Positions 25,795-34,363 of a stretch of DNA of 64,000 nt are shown in pieces; positions within the stretch are counted from its first letter, which is position 1, and each line of letters opens with the position of its first letter. The stretch lies in contig DLCN01000003.1 of NCBI GenBank assembly GCA_002480645.1, positions 248,001 through 312,000 on the forward strand, in the 5' to 3' direction. Source of the DNA: Balneolaceae bacterium UBA7797 (GTDB taxonomy: Bacteria > Bacteroidota > Rhodothermia > Balneolales > Balneolaceae). Both the position numbers and the translations under genes were made by a program. Under the pieces are notes generated by a model. It made no database searches. It was given only the letters and a program-made list of their open reading frames with translations, and was not told the DNA's origin.

Positions 25795-26361
25795 ATGAAA
25801 TTACTACGATCATTATTCATTGTAACGATCATTGCATTGTTTGGAAGCAGTGTATATGCGCAGAATTTACTGGAAAATAAATCAGGAATCGGGCCCCGGT
25901 TCGGTTACTATAAAGCCCCTGATGCTGAAGATGGTACCATGTTCTTTGGTGTACAGAGCAGATTCAGAGGTAAGATCTTTGGTGGCGAACTCGCCTTTGA
26001 ATACCGGGGAGAACAGGATTATACGGTCTCAGGCGGTGAATTATCAGTAAGGCAAATTCCTGTAACAGCTTCTTTAATGGCTTATGTACCCGTTGCTCCC
26101 AATTTTCAACCTTACGGTGTAGCCGGACTGGGAGCTTACTATACGATCACCGATTATGATGGAAATTTCATTAATTCTGATACAGAAACACAAGTAAATG
26201 TGGGGTACCACCTTGGATTTGGATTAGACCTGCCGATATCGAATGCTGCCGCATTAAATATCGATTACCGATATTTATATCTGGATGGCGACAATGAAAA
26301 TCTACCTGAAAAAGAATACTCAGGAAATGCCATAACAGGTGGATTAACATTTTATTTCTAA
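25795..26361 (+). CDS. Small outer-membrane beta-barrel protein
   Basis: A 188-residue protein started at the ATG at 25795 (a TTG at 25789 would add two residues). The signal peptide is MKLLRSLFIVTIIALFGSSVYAQ. The mature part alternates hydrophobic and polar residues in eight or so strands, with glycine-rich turns and aromatic girdles (FGGELAFEYRG, NVGYHLGFGLDLP, LNIDYRYLYLDGD), ending in ITGGLTFYF, a C-terminal aromatic residue as needed for BAM insertion. It resembles small OmpW/OmpX-like porin-like proteins. A terminator follows. Confidence 0.82.
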   Translation: MKLLRSLFIVTIIALFGSSVYAQNLLENKSGIGPRFGYYKAPDAEDGTMFFGVQSRFRGKIFGGELAFEYRGEQDYTVSGGELSVRQIPVTASLMAYVPVAPNFQPYGVAGLGAYYTITDYDGNFINSDTETQVNVGYHLGFGLDLPISNAAALNIDYRYLYLDGDNENLPEKEYSGNAITGGLTFYF

Positions 26362-26385
26362 GGAATAAAAATGGTATTTTAAAAG

Positions 26386-26416
26386 CCCGGAACTCATTGA
26401 GTTACCGGGTTTTTTT
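26386..26416 (+). terminator. Intrinsic terminator after the barrel gene
   Basis: CCCGG-AACTC pairs with GAGTTACCGGG (one bulged base) around ATT, followed by seven Ts. It lies 24 bases past the stop of the outer-membrane barrel gene and 24 before the FNR start. Confidence 0.85.
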
Positions 26417-26439
26417 ATGCACAAAAATTATCAAAAATT

Positions 26440-27363
26440 ATGTCAGAGATAATATTACCGGAAGTTGAATTGAATATTCACACTCCGAAAAATCCGACAG
26501 AAGCTGTTGTTGTTGAGAATTATGTATGCACGGCGGAAAGCAGTCCAAATATTGTACGCCATATTACCTTAGACCTAACCGGAACCGAATTAGATGGACA
26601 TTTCAGAACCGGACAATCGATCGGGGTGCTTGCTCCGGGCGAAGATCATCGGGGTAAACCACATAAAGTGAGATTATATTCTCTTTCTTCCCCAACTAAA
26701 GGAGAAGGCGGAAATCAGCATTTAGTTTCTACTACTGTAAAACGCGCAAACGAAGAAGTGGACGGCACTTTCTACACCGGAGTTTGCTCAAATTATATTT
26801 GTAACCTGAAAGTAGGGGATAAAGTCAAAGTCACGGGACCGAGTGGAAAGCGATTCCTGCTTCCTGAGAATGTTGATGATTTTAACTTCGTATTTTTTGC
26901 TACCGGAACCGGAATTGCTCCTTTCAGGGGAATGATCCTGGAACTGCTCGAATCAGGGTTCAAAGGTCAGGTTGTATTGGTATTTGGATGCCCATACAGA
27001 ACAGACGTACTGTACCCGGAGCTGTTCGACCGATTGGAAGAAGAGCATGAGAATTTCCATTTTGTGAAAATGATCTCCCGTGAAGACCGACGTCCTGATG
27101 GCAGTAAATATTACGTTCAAACAGCCATCGAGGATCGCGCAGATCTGTTGGATCCGATCTTAGGCAGTGATAATACCCTGATCTACCTCTGTGGTATGAA
27201 AGGTATGGAGACCGGAATTTATCATAACCTTGCTAAAAAAGGGTTTATGGGGTATTTACGCCTTAAAGGTCAGCCATCGACAGAGGATCCAAACGAATGG
27301 GGATGGAAGGAAGCAAAAGAATTGCTAAAACCATCAGACAGAACATTCGAAGAAGTGTACTAG
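26440..27363 (+). CDS. Plant-type ferredoxin-NADP(+) reductase
   Basis: A 307-residue FAD enzyme that exchanges electrons between ferredoxin or flavodoxin and NADP(H). FAD-binding RLYSLSSP is at residues 78-85, followed by GVCSNYICNLKVGD and the NADP-binding GTGIAPFRG (156-164) and VFGCPYRTDVLYPEL. The C-terminal residue is Tyr307, the aromatic residue that stacks on FAD in plant-type FNRs. It sits in the cytoplasm. It has its own upstream terminator and a downstream terminator, so it is a single transcription unit. Symbol left blank because petH or fpr cannot be told apart here. Confidence 0.92.
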   Translation: MSEIILPEVELNIHTPKNPTEAVVVENYVCTAESSPNIVRHITLDLTGTELDGHFRTGQSIGVLAPGEDHRGKPHKVRLYSLSSPTKGEGGNQHLVSTTVKRANEEVDGTFYTGVCSNYICNLKVGDKVKVTGPSGKRFLLPENVDDFNFVFFATGTGIAPFRGMILELLESGFKGQVVLVFGCPYRTDVLYPELFDRLEEEHENFHFVKMISREDRRPDGSKYYVQTAIEDRADLLDPILGSDNTLIYLCGMKGMETGIYHNLAKKGFMGYLRLKGQPSTEDPNEWGWKEAKELLKPSDRTFEEVY

Positions 27364-27375
27364 ATATTATTAAGA

Positions 27376-27401
27376 ATGCCGGTTTTGCCGGCATTTTTTT
27401 T
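27376..27401. terminator. Shared terminator between FNR and DUF502 genes
   Basis: ATGCCGG pairs with CCGGCAT around TTTTG, then eight Ts. The T run runs into the stop codon of the convergent DUF502 gene (27400-27402), the same arrangement as at 19787-19815. Confidence 0.88.
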
Positions 27402-27966
27402 AGCTGATATTTGTCACACCACCTGAAACTATAAAGCGCATAAAATCGGCCGGATCGGCATCGATAGGGGTGATGCTATCTTTTGGAACGATGTACAAAT
27501 TTCCTGAGAAATTATAGGAGTGCGGGCAATACACAGCCACCTCATCTTCCAGCCCGATGTTACTGAGCGAGTGCTGGGTAATGAAACCAAACCGTACAAG
27601 ACCGGATTCGGTAAATTGAATTTTTACAGGAGCGTTGAATTTCTTTTTCTCACCTACAAAGGCTTCAGTGAGATCTTTTAATGAGGAATAGATAATGCTA
27701 ACTAATGGTAATCGGGTAAGTAATCGCTCAAAAAATGAGACTACCGGTTTCGTGAATGCGAGAGTAAATATAAATCCAACCAAAGCGATCGAGAGAAATC
27801 CGGTTAAAATTCCCAGTCCGGGAATGTTCAGGTCAAACCATCCAAAGAAGAGATCATTAAAGATGGAATTCATCCAGTTAATGGTAATAGTAACGATATA
27901 GATCGTGGCACCGACCGGAAAAATGATCAGCATCCCTCTGAAGAAATAATTCAATAGTGTTTTCAT
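27400..27966 (-). CDS. DUF502 family membrane protein
   Basis: A 188-residue protein with two N-terminal membrane segments (about residues 8-30 and 48-72) and a soluble C-terminal part with VKIQFTESGLVRFGFITQ, VAVYCPHSYNFSGNLYIVPKDSI and DFMRFIVSGGV. These are hallmarks of DUF502, a broadly distributed integral membrane family of unknown function. Convergent with FNR and divergent from alaS with a 129-base spacer. Confidence 0.9.
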   Translation of the reverse strand: MKTLLNYFFRGMLIIFPVGATIYIVTITINWMNSIFNDLFFGWFDLNIPGLGILTGFLSIALVGFIFTLAFTKPVVSFFERLLTRLPLVSIIYSSLKDLTEAFVGEKKKFNAPVKIQFTESGLVRFGFITQHSLSNIGLEDEVAVYCPHSYNFSGNLYIVPKDSITPIDADPADFMRFIVSGGVTNIS

Positions 27967-28095
27967 GGTGCTTATTAAACCTGATAGTGAAAATTATGGG
28001 AAGGATAGTAATTCCTGAGAATACAACCATGAGTATGAAGTGGAAATTTTCTATCTTCCCGCCCTTAAAATCTCAACTTTCCATCGAATAAATTA

Positions 28096-30762
28096 ATGTC
28101 ATACAAGACTTCTTCTCAAATCAGAAATGAATTTCTGGAATTCTTTGCCGACAAGAATCACGCTATAGTTGAAAGTGCTCCGGTAGTACCCAAAGACGAT
28201 CCTACCTTATTATTCACAAATGCGGGGATGAACCAGTTTAAACCCATTTTTTTAGGTGAGGAAAAAACACTCACTCACGACGGGAAAAAGTGGAATCGGG
28301 CGGCTGATACTCAGAAATGTATTCGGGTGAGCGGCAAACATAATGATCTGGAAGAAGTCGGGCACGATACGTATCACCATACGTTGTTCGAAATGTTGGG
28401 TAACTGGTCTTTTGGTGATTATTTCAAAAAAGAAGCAATAAGTTGGGCATGGGAATTATTGGTTGATCGATGGGGGCTTGAGCCGGATCGGTTATATGCT
28501 ACTGTTTTTGGCGGTGATGAGAACGATGGATTATCCGTTGATGAAGAAGCCATCGAATTGTGGAAAAGTGAAACCTCTATTGCTGAGAACCACATCCTGA
28601 AATTCGGTAAAAAAGATAATTTCTGGGAAATGGGAGACACCGGCCCATGCGGACCTTGTTCTGAAGTACATATTGACCTGAGGCCGGATGCAGAACGTAA
28701 AAAACAGGATGGAGCCGAATTGGTTAATATGGATGATCCCAGAGTGATGGAGATCTGGAACCTGGTATTCATTCAGTTTAACCGACAGCCTGATGGAAAA
28801 CTGGTTACTCTGCCTGCCCGGCATGTGGATACCGGAATGGGTTTTGAACGGGTATGTGCCGTTCTGCAGGGCAAGAGTTCTAACTACGATTCAGACGTTT
28901 TCACTCCTCTTTTGGATGAGATCTCCGGTTTAGCCGGGCTCACTTATGGAAATGATGAGGAGAAAGATATTGCAATGCGTGTGATCGCCGATCACATTCG
29001 TGCTGTCACTTTTTCAATAGCGGATGGAGCTTCTCCCGGCAATGATGGCCGAGGATATGTAATCCGTCGGATCCTTCGCCGGGCCATTCGTTATGGATGG
29101 GACAAACTTGGTTTTAAAGAACCTTTCTTCTACAAATTGGTTGCCGTATTAGCAGAGCAGTTTAAGGAGGTATTTCCGGAAGTTGTTGCTCAGCAGGAAT
29201 ACATTACCAATGTGATCAAAGCTGAGGAAAAAAGCTTTCTGAAGACGCTCGGACAAGGAATTGAGATCTTCCATGAAATGGTGAAGGACAAAAAAATATC
29301 CGGTGCTGAGGCGTTTAAATTACATGATACATATGGCTTCCCGATCGATCTTACCCAGTTGATGGCTCGTGAGATCGGTGTTGATGTAGATGTTGACGGG
29401 TTTGACCGGCACATGCAGGAACAAAAAGATCGTGCACGTGCAGCCGGTAAATTCAGTGTCGATCAAAGTAAGACCAATGAGTGGGTGCTGGTTAACGACG
29501 CTGATGATTTTGAGTTTGTAGGATATGATGATTTCGAGGCCAATGTTTTGATCACTGCTTATCGAAAAGAAGGTGACAGGGTTGCCTTTAAATTAAATAA
29601 GACGCCGTTTTATGCTGAAAGTGGTGGTCAGGTCGCGGATACCGGATTGCTAACAAACGGTGATGTATTCATACATGTTAAGGATGTACAAAAAGGAGCA
29701 GATGGTTTTATTCATTACACCGATTCGTTGCCTGAAGACCTTTCAGGAAACTGGAATGCTCAGATCGATCTGGAGCGTCGTTTAGAGATTCAAAAACATC
29801 ACTCAGCAACTCATCTTGCACATGCGGCACTTCGAAATGTACTTGGTGATCATGTGACACAGAAAGGTTCGTTAGTTAACGAAAAGCATTTACGATTCGA
29901 TTTTTCTCATTACGAAGCAATGACCCGGGAACAGCTGGATGCTGTTGAAAAGCAGGTGAATGATAAGATCCAGGAGAATATTCCGCTGATCGAGGAGAGG
30001 GATGTTCCCATTGAAGAGGCCCGTAAAAAAGGTGCTATGATGCTCTTTGGCGAGAAATATGGCGACTTTGTTCGTGTGATCACCTTTGATGAGGATTACT
30101 CGGTAGAGCTTTGTGGTGGTACCCATGTTGGTGCAACCGGAGAGATCGGTTATTTCCGGTTTCTCAGCGAAAGTTCAGCTGCAGCCGGTATAAGAAGGAT
30201 TGAGGCCGTTACCGGTAAAACGGCGGATGAGTTACTCAGAAAAGAGAAATATCTGGTAAGTAATATTAAATCCACATTCGGTCAGACCGATGATCCGGTA
30301 TCCAGTTTGCAAAAGCTGATGGACGAAAAGAAAGCTCTGGAAAAAGAACTGGAAAAGTTAAATATGCAGCAAACCGGTGCAGTCTTAGATCAATTGATCG
30401 CTGCAAGATCATCCTCTGATCTGGGCTTTGATATTGTGAAAGGAATAGTTCCCGGAGCTGATATGAATGCGTTAAAACAACTCGGTTACGATGCCATTGA
30501 AAAGACAAAGACCGGCACTATGATCGTATTGGGCGCCAAAGATATGGAAGCCGGAAAAGTATTTCTGATGGTAGCCTTGACCGAAGATCTTATCAAAGAA
30601 AAAGCACTGAAAGCCGGCGCATTGGTTGGGAAACTTGGCCGACTTGTAGGTGGCGGAGGTGGTGGCCAACCAAATCTGGCAACAGCAGGAGGAAAGAATC
30701 CTGAAAAATTAGAGGAAGCACTGGAAAAGGTGAATGAAATCGCCTCAGAATTCATTAGTTAA
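28096..30762 (+). CDS. alaS: Alanyl-tRNA synthetase
   Basis: An 888-residue class IIc synthetase that charges tRNA-Ala. The N-terminal catalytic core holds FTNAGMNQFKPIFLG, HDTYHHTLFEMLGNWSFGDYFKKEA and DTGPCGPCSEVH. The editing domain has HSATHL near residue 570 and the zinc motif CGGTH near 673. The C-terminal DHHA1-type domain ends with LGRLVGGGGGGQPNLATAGGK. Length matches the family (about 875). It is followed 88 bases later by the pyruvate dehydrogenase operon, which has its own promoter candidate. Confidence 0.98.
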   Translation: MSYKTSSQIRNEFLEFFADKNHAIVESAPVVPKDDPTLLFTNAGMNQFKPIFLGEEKTLTHDGKKWNRAADTQKCIRVSGKHNDLEEVGHDTYHHTLFEMLGNWSFGDYFKKEAISWAWELLVDRWGLEPDRLYATVFGGDENDGLSVDEEAIELWKSETSIAENHILKFGKKDNFWEMGDTGPCGPCSEVHIDLRPDAERKKQDGAELVNMDDPRVMEIWNLVFIQFNRQPDGKLVTLPARHVDTGMGFERVCAVLQGKSSNYDSDVFTPLLDEISGLAGLTYGNDEEKDIAMRVIADHIRAVTFSIADGASPGNDGRGYVIRRILRRAIRYGWDKLGFKEPFFYKLVAVLAEQFKEVFPEVVAQQEYITNVIKAEEKSFLKTLGQGIEIFHEMVKDKKISGAEAFKLHDTYGFPIDLTQLMAREIGVDVDVDGFDRHMQEQKDRARAAGKFSVDQSKTNEWVLVNDADDFEFVGYDDFEANVLITAYRKEGDRVAFKLNKTPFYAESGGQVADTGLLTNGDVFIHVKDVQKGADGFIHYTDSLPEDLSGNWNAQIDLERRLEIQKHHSATHLAHAALRNVLGDHVTQKGSLVNEKHLRFDFSHYEAMTREQLDAVEKQVNDKIQENIPLIEERDVPIEEARKKGAMMLFGEKYGDFVRVITFDEDYSVELCGGTHVGATGEIGYFRFLSESSAAAGIRRIEAVTGKTADELLRKEKYLVSNIKSTFGQTDDPVSSLQKLMDEKKALEKELEKLNMQQTGAVLDQLIAARSSSDLGFDIVKGIVPGADMNALKQLGYDAIEKTKTGTMIVLGAKDMEAGKVFLMVALTEDLIKEKALKAGALVGKLGRLVGGGGGGQPNLATAGGKNPEKLEEALEKVNEIASEFIS

Positions 30763-30801
30763 TCAGTGTAAACGATTCACAAAATCTTCTTAAAAAATCG
30801 G

Positions 30802-30809
30802 TATATTTG
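30802..30809 (+). promoter_or_regulatory. Candidate -7 box of the pdh promoter
   Basis: TATATTTG fits TAnnTTTG and sits 41 bases before the pdhA ATG. No good TTTG upstream box was seen at the expected distance, so support is partial. Confidence 0.3.
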
Positions 30810-30850
30810 AGCCCTTTTTTCACAGAGGATCAGATATCAACAAATTACTT

Positions 30851-31951
30851 ATGGCTGAAAACAAGAAAGACGATATAGTATTTGCCCCGAAAGGCATTGG
30901 AGATGAAAAAGACGGAGCAGTTCAGAAGGGAGTGGATCTCCCGGCTCCTACACGAAAAAAACATAAAAGTCTTGGGCTTACCGAAGATGATCTTAAAGCA
31001 ATGTACGAGCAAATGTACTTGCAACGTCGTTTCGAAGAACGCTCTATGCAACAGTATCAAAAAGGAAAATTCGGTGGTTTTCTGCACCTTTACATTGGGC
31101 AGGAAGCGATCTCAACCGGTACTGTGTTCGCGTTTGATGACAAAGACGATATCATTACCGGTTACCGTGATCATGGCTGGGGATTATGTCGTGGTCTGAC
31201 GGCTAAAGAAGGAATGGCTGAGCTTTTTGGAAAAGCTACCGGGTGTTCAAAAGGTAAAGGCGGTTCTATGCACTTTGCCAATGCGAAAGAACATTTTTGG
31301 GGTGGTTACGGTATTGTAGGTGGCCATATTCCGATAGGTGCCGGATTTGCTTTCGCAAATAAATACAAAGGAACAGGTAATATCTCTGCTACTTTCTTTG
31401 GTGACGGAGCGGTAGATCAGGGTGCATTACACGAGTCAATGAATATCGCCCAACTCTGGAAATTACCGGTACTCTTCGTTGTAGAGAACAACGGATATTC
31501 AATGGGTACTGCGGCTAAGCGTCATACCGTGGCAGAGATCGTAGATCGTGCAAAAGGCTATGGAATGAAGAGTGCAGTGATCAACGGTATGGATGTATTC
31601 TCTGTGTATGAAAAGATGAAAGAGATCGCCGACGATGTGCGCGAAAACTCGGAACCTTACTTTATAGAGATCAGAACCTATCGCTACCGTGGGCACTCAA
31701 TGTCTGATCCACAAAAGTACCGAACCAAGGAAGAATTAGAAGAATACCAGAAGATCGATCCTATTCTTAAACTCCGCGATTATATCTTATCAAATGATAT
31801 TATGACGGAAGAGGAGATCACCGAAGTTGAGGACAAAGTAGAGGAGGAAGTATTAGAAGCCGTAGAATTTGCAGATAATTCCCCATTCCCGGATGATGAT
31901 GAACTCTACGACGATATGTTTGCTGACGACGAACCATACTTCCACGTTTAA
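30851..31951 (+). CDS. pdhA: Pyruvate dehydrogenase E1 component, alpha subunit
   Basis: A 366-residue thiamine diphosphate enzyme subunit that decarboxylates pyruvate in the cytoplasm. The TPP/Mg motif starts at GDGAVDQGALHESMN (about residue 184) and ends at VVENNGY. RYRGHSMSDPQKYR marks the loop containing conserved phosphorylation-site residues in homologues. The first 40 residues are a charged, proline-rich extension that is variable in the family, and the last 40 are highly acidic. First gene of a three-gene operon with pdhB 20 bases later and E2 next; E3 is not nearby. Confidence 0.95.
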   Translation: MAENKKDDIVFAPKGIGDEKDGAVQKGVDLPAPTRKKHKSLGLTEDDLKAMYEQMYLQRRFEERSMQQYQKGKFGGFLHLYIGQEAISTGTVFAFDDKDDIITGYRDHGWGLCRGLTAKEGMAELFGKATGCSKGKGGSMHFANAKEHFWGGYGIVGGHIPIGAGFAFANKYKGTGNISATFFGDGAVDQGALHESMNIAQLWKLPVLFVVENNGYSMGTAAKRHTVAEIVDRAKGYGMKSAVINGMDVFSVYEKMKEIADDVRENSEPYFIEIRTYRYRGHSMSDPQKYRTKEELEEYQKIDPILKLRDYILSNDIMTEEEITEVEDKVEEEVLEAVEFADNSPFPDDDELYDDMFADDEPYFHV

Positions 31952-31971
31952 TCCAAAGATTTTAAAAGAAA

Positions 31972-32952
31972 ATGGCTGAACTACAATTTAGAGAAGCAAT
32001 AAAACAGGCAATTGATGAAGAAATGGGCCGTGATGAAAATGTTTTCATCATGGGTGAAGAAGTTGCCGAATATAACGGAGCCTATAAAGTAACCGAAGGG
32101 TTGCTGGACAAATATGGCTATAAAAGAGTGATTGATACGCCGATCTCTGAGCTTGGGTTTGCAGGAATAGGGGTTGGTGCTGCCATGCATGGATTACGAC
32201 CTATCGTTGAATTCATGACCTTCAACTTCGCTGTATTAGCTGCTGATCAGATCATTAACCACGCCACTAAAGTAAAGTACATGACGGGTGGTCAGGCTGA
32301 TGCTCCGATCGTATTCAGAGGGCCCAATGCGTCCGCGGGTCAGCTGGGTGCTACACACTCGGTAGCTTATGACTCAATGTATGCAATGTTCCCCGGTCTC
32401 AAAGTGATCTACACTTCTGAACCGGATGATGCGAAAGGGTTAATGAAATCAGCGATCCGTGATGACAATCCGGTATTGTTCATGGAATCAGAGCAAATGT
32501 ATGGTCTGAAAGGTGAAGTTTCTGAAGAAGAAGATTATATCATCCCAATTGGTAAAGGAAAGATCAAACGGGAAGGTTCTGATGTAACGATCATCGCACA
32601 TGGTAAGATGTATCACGTCGCAAAACAGGCCGCGGCTCAGTTAGCTAAAGATGGAATTGAAGCCGAGATCATTGATCCACGCACGGTAAAACCACTGGAT
32701 CTGCCGTTGATCGTGGAATCCATCAAAAAAACGAATCGATGTGTAGTAGTTGACGAAGCTCATCCATTTGCCGGATTTGCTGCAGAAATTGGATTCCTGA
32801 TCCAGAGAGAAGCATTTGATTATTTAGATGCACCGGTTCAGCGGGTTACGTTACCGGATGTGAACGCTCCGTTCTCAAAGAAGTTATTTGATCTTTGGTT
32901 ACCTAGTCCAAAGAATGTAATTGAAGCAGTAAATCAGGTAACTTACCGATAG
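31972..32952 (+). CDS. pdhB: Pyruvate dehydrogenase E1 component, beta subunit
   Basis: A 326-residue transketolase-like beta subunit that pairs with PdhA. Family blocks are visible: MGEEVAEYNGAYKVTEGL, DTPISELGFAGIGVGAA, RPIVEFMTFNFA, FRGPNASAGQLGATHS, and the C-terminal domain with AEIIDPRTVKPLD and VVVDEAHPFAGFAAEI. Length and architecture are normal. It sits 20 bases after pdhA and 30 before the E2 gene. Subunits could equally serve branched-chain 2-oxo acids, but the E2 and operon favour pyruvate. Confidence 0.95.
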   Translation: MAELQFREAIKQAIDEEMGRDENVFIMGEEVAEYNGAYKVTEGLLDKYGYKRVIDTPISELGFAGIGVGAAMHGLRPIVEFMTFNFAVLAADQIINHATKVKYMTGGQADAPIVFRGPNASAGQLGATHSVAYDSMYAMFPGLKVIYTSEPDDAKGLMKSAIRDDNPVLFMESEQMYGLKGEVSEEEDYIIPIGKGKIKREGSDVTIIAHGKMYHVAKQAAAQLAKDGIEAEIIDPRTVKPLDLPLIVESIKKTNRCVVVDEAHPFAGFAAEIGFLIQREAFDYLDAPVQRVTLPDVNAPFSKKLFDLWLPSPKNVIEAVNQVTYR

Positions 32953-32982
32953 AAATTTAACCATTTATATAATTCTACCATT

Positions 32983-34233
32983 ATGGCTATTAAAATAGAA
33001 ATGCCCAAGTTGAGCGATACCATGGAAGAAGGGGTGATCGCAAAATGGAATGTTAAAGAAGGGGATAAAGTAGAAGCCGGAGATATTATCGCCGAGGTTG
33101 AAACCGACAAAGCTACCATGGATGTGGAAGTGTTTGATGCCGGTACAATTTTGAAGATTGTTCCCGGCGAAGGTGACTCTGTTCCTTTAGGCGGTTTAAT
33201 AGCCGTTATTGGTGAAGAGGGAGAAGATATCAGTGATCTGACCTCAGGTGATGATCCAGGAGATAGTTCTTCATCTGAAAAAGAGGCAGAGAGCAAATCT
33301 GAGCCTGAAGCAGAAGAGAAGAAAGAGACTACAGCTCCTGCTTCTACTTCAGATGAAGATGGTAGAATTAAAGCATCGCCACTGGCTCGCAAGATCGCAG
33401 AAGATAAAGGAATTAATCTTTCTGATGTAAATGGCTCCGGACCTGAAGGTCGGATCATTAAAAAAGATGTGGAAGATTTCAGTCCTTCTAAAGGAGGGTT
33501 AACCAAACCTGAGGCTACATCTGCTTCTAAACCGGCTCCTGTATTCGATAATCTGGAGAGTAAAGAAGTAAAAGTTTCTCAGATGAGAAAAGTGATCGCC
33601 CGTCGTCTCTCGGAGAGTAAATTCACCAATCCACATTTCTATGAAACGATCGATATAGACATGAAAGCAGCAATGGCAGCAAGAAGTGCACTAAATGCTG
33701 CGAATGATGTGAAGATCAGCTTTAATGACATTGTTGTAAAAGCCTCTGCGATCGCTTTGACCCGCCATCAGGCAATTAACAGCTCATGGCACGATGATGT
33801 GATCATGGAACATGGTGACGTTCATATTGCGGTTGCAGTTGCTATCGATGAAGGGCTTATGACTCCTGTGATCGATCATGCCGACAAAAAAGGCCTGGCT
33901 CAGATCAGTTCCGAAACCCGTGAATTAGCCGGATTAGCCCGTGATCGTAAACTTCAGCCTGAACAAATGGAAGGCAGTACCTTTACGATCAGTAATCTGG
34001 GAATGTTTGGGATCGAAGAATTTACAGCCATCATAAATCCACCAAATGCCTGTATCATGGCAGTAGGAGCGATCCGTGACGTACCTGTGGTTGAAAATGG
34101 GGAAGTAGTTCCAGGAAAGAGAATGAAAGTCACTTTATCAAGCGACCACCGTATTGTGGATGGAGCGAAAGCGGCACAATTTCTCAATACCTTCAAAGAG
34201 CTCATGGAAAATCCACTTTCTATGCTACTGTAG
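32983..34233 (+). CDS. pdhC: Dihydrolipoyllysine acetyltransferase (E2 of PDH)
   Basis: A 416-residue E2 core protein. One lipoyl domain (residues 1-78) carries the lipoylated lysine K43 in VETDKATMDVE. An acidic Ser/Glu-rich linker follows, then the peripheral subunit-binding domain (about 128-166; ASPLARKIAEDKGINLSDV) and the catalytic domain with the DHRIVDG motif at residues 388-394 (H389, D393). It transfers acetyl groups to CoA in the pyruvate dehydrogenase complex. Last gene of the operon; a strong terminator follows. Confidence 0.95.
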   Translation: MAIKIEMPKLSDTMEEGVIAKWNVKEGDKVEAGDIIAEVETDKATMDVEVFDAGTILKIVPGEGDSVPLGGLIAVIGEEGEDISDLTSGDDPGDSSSSEKEAESKSEPEAEEKKETTAPASTSDEDGRIKASPLARKIAEDKGINLSDVNGSGPEGRIIKKDVEDFSPSKGGLTKPEATSASKPAPVFDNLESKEVKVSQMRKVIARRLSESKFTNPHFYETIDIDMKAAMAARSALNAANDVKISFNDIVVKASAIALTRHQAINSSWHDDVIMEHGDVHIAVAVAIDEGLMTPVIDHADKKGLAQISSETRELAGLARDRKLQPEQMEGSTFTISNLGMFGIEEFTAIINPPNACIMAVGAIRDVPVVENGEVVPGKRMKVTLSSDHRIVDGAKAAQFLNTFKELMENPLSMLL

Positions 34234-34263
34234 TTGTTTTAGAATAACCGTCAAAATTTTTAA

Positions 34264-34289
34264 AGGCTCATCTTGGATGGGCCTTTTTT
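34264..34289 (+). terminator. Intrinsic terminator of the pdh operon
   Basis: AGGCTCATC pairs with GATGGGCCT (one T-G wobble) around TTG, followed by six Ts, 30 bases past the E2 stop. A second weak inverted repeat (GAACAG 34329-34334, CTGTTC 34348-34353) lies before the end of the convergent MotB-like gene. Confidence 0.88.
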
Positions 34290-34363
34290 GTTTGCGTTCA
34301 GTTGCAGGATGAGATTCGAACTAGTAGTGAACAGCTAGTGGTAGTCACTGTTCGATAATGATC

